Positions 5,881-6,996 of a stretch of DNA of 6,996 bases are shown here, piece by piece; within the stretch, counting starts at the first letter, position 1, and each line of letters begins with the position of its first letter. Origin of the DNA: Flavobacteriaceae bacterium (lineage in GTDB: Bacteria; Bacteroidota; Bacteroidia; Flavobacteriales; Flavobacteriaceae); the NCBI GenBank assembly GCA_023141985.1, contig JAGLKH010000153.1, positions 1-6,996 on the forward strand, in the 5' to 3' direction. The position numbers were made by a program, and so were the translations under genes. Under the pieces are notes generated by a model. The model searched no databases, was not told where the DNA came from, and was given only the letters and a program-made list of their open reading frames with translations.

Positions 5881-6813
5881 TTGAAAATTTCTAGAGAAGT
5901 AAAGACTGCAGTATTGGTTATATCGGGAATACTCCTTTTTATTTTTATATTTAATTATTTAAAAGGTGAAAACATCCTTGATTCATCAAGAACATTCTAT
6001 ACAGTTTATGATAATGTAGAGGGACTAGCGTCCTCAACACCTGTAACCATCAATGGCTTATCTGTAGGTAAGGTGCAAAGCATAAGTTTTAAGGATGATG
6101 GATCAGGACGTTTAGAAGTTAAATTTTTAGTTGATAGTGATTTCGAATTCTCTAAAAACAGTAAAGCCGAACTCTATGAAGCTGGATTAATTGGAGGTAA
6201 AGCCATTGCTATAATTCCGGCTTTCGATAATGCCGAAAATGCAAAGAAAGGAGATTACCTGAAAGGTACAGTAAAAGCTGGTTTGACTGATCTCGTAAAC
6301 CAACGCTTAACACCTCTTCAAGAAAAAATGGAAACAATGATGGTAAGTGCAGATTCTTTACTTACCAATATTAATAGTGTATTTGATGTGCAAACTAAAG
6401 CAAATCTAAAAAAAAGTATAGCAGAGTTAAGCTTAACTATAGAGTCGTTTAAAAACACTTCGGTGTCAATAAATAATTTGATAGCAAACAACCAGGAAAA
6501 GTTAAGTAGTACTCTTATCAATGTTGAAAATATTTCATCTAATTTATCGAAAATAACCGATTCTTTATCTAATGCAAACCTTGGAAAAACTATAAAAGAA
6601 TTACAGGCAACTATTGTGAGTTTCGATAAAATTTTAGTTGGTATAGATAATGGAGAAGGCTCAATAGGCAAATTATTTAAAGATGAAGGTTTATACAATA
6701 ATCTAAAAGGCGCAACAAAAGAAATGGAAGAACTGTTAAGAGATATCAAATTACATCCTAAGCGATATTTTAGGATTTTGTCTAAAAAGGAAATCCCTTA
6801 TAACGATAACTAA
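5881..6813 (+). CDS. MlaD/MCE family lipid-transport protein
   Basis: MlaD-family proteins are inner-membrane-anchored, periplasmic substrate-binding subunits of ABC systems that move phospholipid between inner and outer membranes. The 310-residue product has a single N-terminal membrane anchor (about 10-27, LVISGILLFIFIFNYLKG), then an MCE domain (about 36-115) with the family strand pattern FYTVYDNVEGLASSTPVTINGLSVGKV and the ending AGLIGGKAIAI. A long helical, coiled-coil-prone region follows (about 138-290), ending in DNGEGSIGKLFKDEGLYNNL and HPKRYFR. The start is TTG; no in-frame ATG precedes it, and the protein begins normally with MKISREVKTA. It is much longer than E. coli MlaD (183) because of the C-terminal helical part, which in other MCE proteins builds a bridge or tunnel. 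The permease and ATPase partners (MlaE, MlaF) are not in the window. It follows an envelope amidase and precedes an Fe-S protein gene by 21 bases. Confidence 0.92.
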   Translation: MKISREVKTAVLVISGILLFIFIFNYLKGENILDSSRTFYTVYDNVEGLASSTPVTINGLSVGKVQSISFKDDGSGRLEVKFLVDSDFEFSKNSKAELYEAGLIGGKAIAIIPAFDNAENAKKGDYLKGTVKAGLTDLVNQRLTPLQEKMETMMVSADSLLTNINSVFDVQTKANLKKSIAELSLTIESFKNTSVSINNLIANNQEKLSSTLINVENISSNLSKITDSLSNANLGKTIKELQATIVSFDKILVGIDNGEGSIGKLFKDEGLYNNLKGATKEMEELLRDIKLHPKRYFRILSKKEIPYNDN

Positions 6814-6834
6814 TCGATTAACTAACTAAACAGC

Positions 6835-6996
6835 ATGAATTACTTACCAAACATACTTTTTGCAATTATTCTTGTTATAGGTATTGGGTATTTTACTAAA
6901 AACATAAAAAAACTTATTCGTAACATTAAACTTGGACAAGATATAGATGTTAGTGATAATAAATCTCAGCGTTGGAAAAATATGGCTATGATTGCT
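6835..6996 (+). CDS. N-terminus of a membrane-anchored (Fe-S)-binding oxidoreductase-like protein (partial)
   Basis: An ORF starts at ATG 6835, 21 bases after the MlaD-family stop, and is still open at the window edge (54 codons). It begins MNYLPNILFAIILVIGIGYF, a membrane segment, followed by the basic stretch TKNIKKLIRNIKLGQD and then SDNKSQRWKNMAMIA. This N-terminus resembles, from memory, flavobacterial membrane Fe-S oxidoreductases (4Fe-4S dicluster domain, heterodisulfide-reductase-like) that sit next to MlaD-family genes. The iron-sulphur cysteines would lie beyond the window, so the function is not shown by the visible part. The short gap suggests cotranscription with the MlaD-family gene. 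Confidence 0.65.
   Translation, partial: MNYLPNILFAIILVIGIGYFTKNIKKLIRNIKLGQDIDVSDNKSQRWKNMAMIA

Noticed and set aside
6318..6749. Minus-strand ORF of 143 codons opposite the MlaD-family gene
   Set aside because: It lies wholly inside the coiled-coil region of a well-supported gene, and its hydrophobic composition is what antisense reading of Lys- and Asn-rich codons gives.
6811..6820. TAATCGATTA palindrome at the MlaD-family stop codon
   Set aside because: A 10-bp AT-rich palindrome is common by chance, and there is no second copy nearby or T-run after it.

Overview
The window looks like a chromosomal segment of a marine-type Flavobacteriaceae (phylum Bacteroidota) genome. It is strongly AT-rich and lacks Shine-Dalgarno sequences. 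Several intergenic gaps carry the Bacteroidota-type -7 promoter element TAnnTTTG. The proteins are typical flavobacterial versions: a ~900-residue LptD, a signal-peptide amidase with a SPOR-like tail, and a ~310-residue MlaD-family protein.

Layout. Bases 1-286 are an AT-rich intergenic stretch with several AT-only inverted repeats and possibly the last codons of an unidentified plus-strand gene. Three minus-strand genes follow. Read in transcription order from the centre outward they are lptD (4618 to 1868), ridA (1789 to 1409) and guaC (1327 to 287). LptD is the outer-membrane LPS translocon barrel, RidA is an enamine/imine deaminase, and GuaC is GMP reductase. lptD and ridA probably share a transcript, while guaC seems to have its own promoter. 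A short divergent regulatory region (about 4568-4729) separates lptD from a plus-strand group: an N-acetylmuramoyl-L-alanine amidase (4730-5824), a MlaD/MCE-family lipid-transport protein (5881-6813), and the N-terminus of a membrane-anchored Fe-S oxidoreductase-like protein cut by the window edge (6835 onward).

How the genes fit together. The centre of the window is an envelope-biogenesis neighbourhood: LPS insertion into the outer membrane (LptD), peptidoglycan cleavage (amidase) and phospholipid transport between membranes (MlaD family). guaC and ridA are metabolic housekeeping genes (purine salvage and metabolite damage control).

I found no mobile element, CRISPR array, tRNA or rRNA, and no convincing undescribed system. 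The points worth a second look are the lptD start and its overlap with a promoter-like element, the matching starts and signal peptides of the two divergent envelope genes, an LptD without any cysteine, and a small REP-like palindrome between lptD and ridA.
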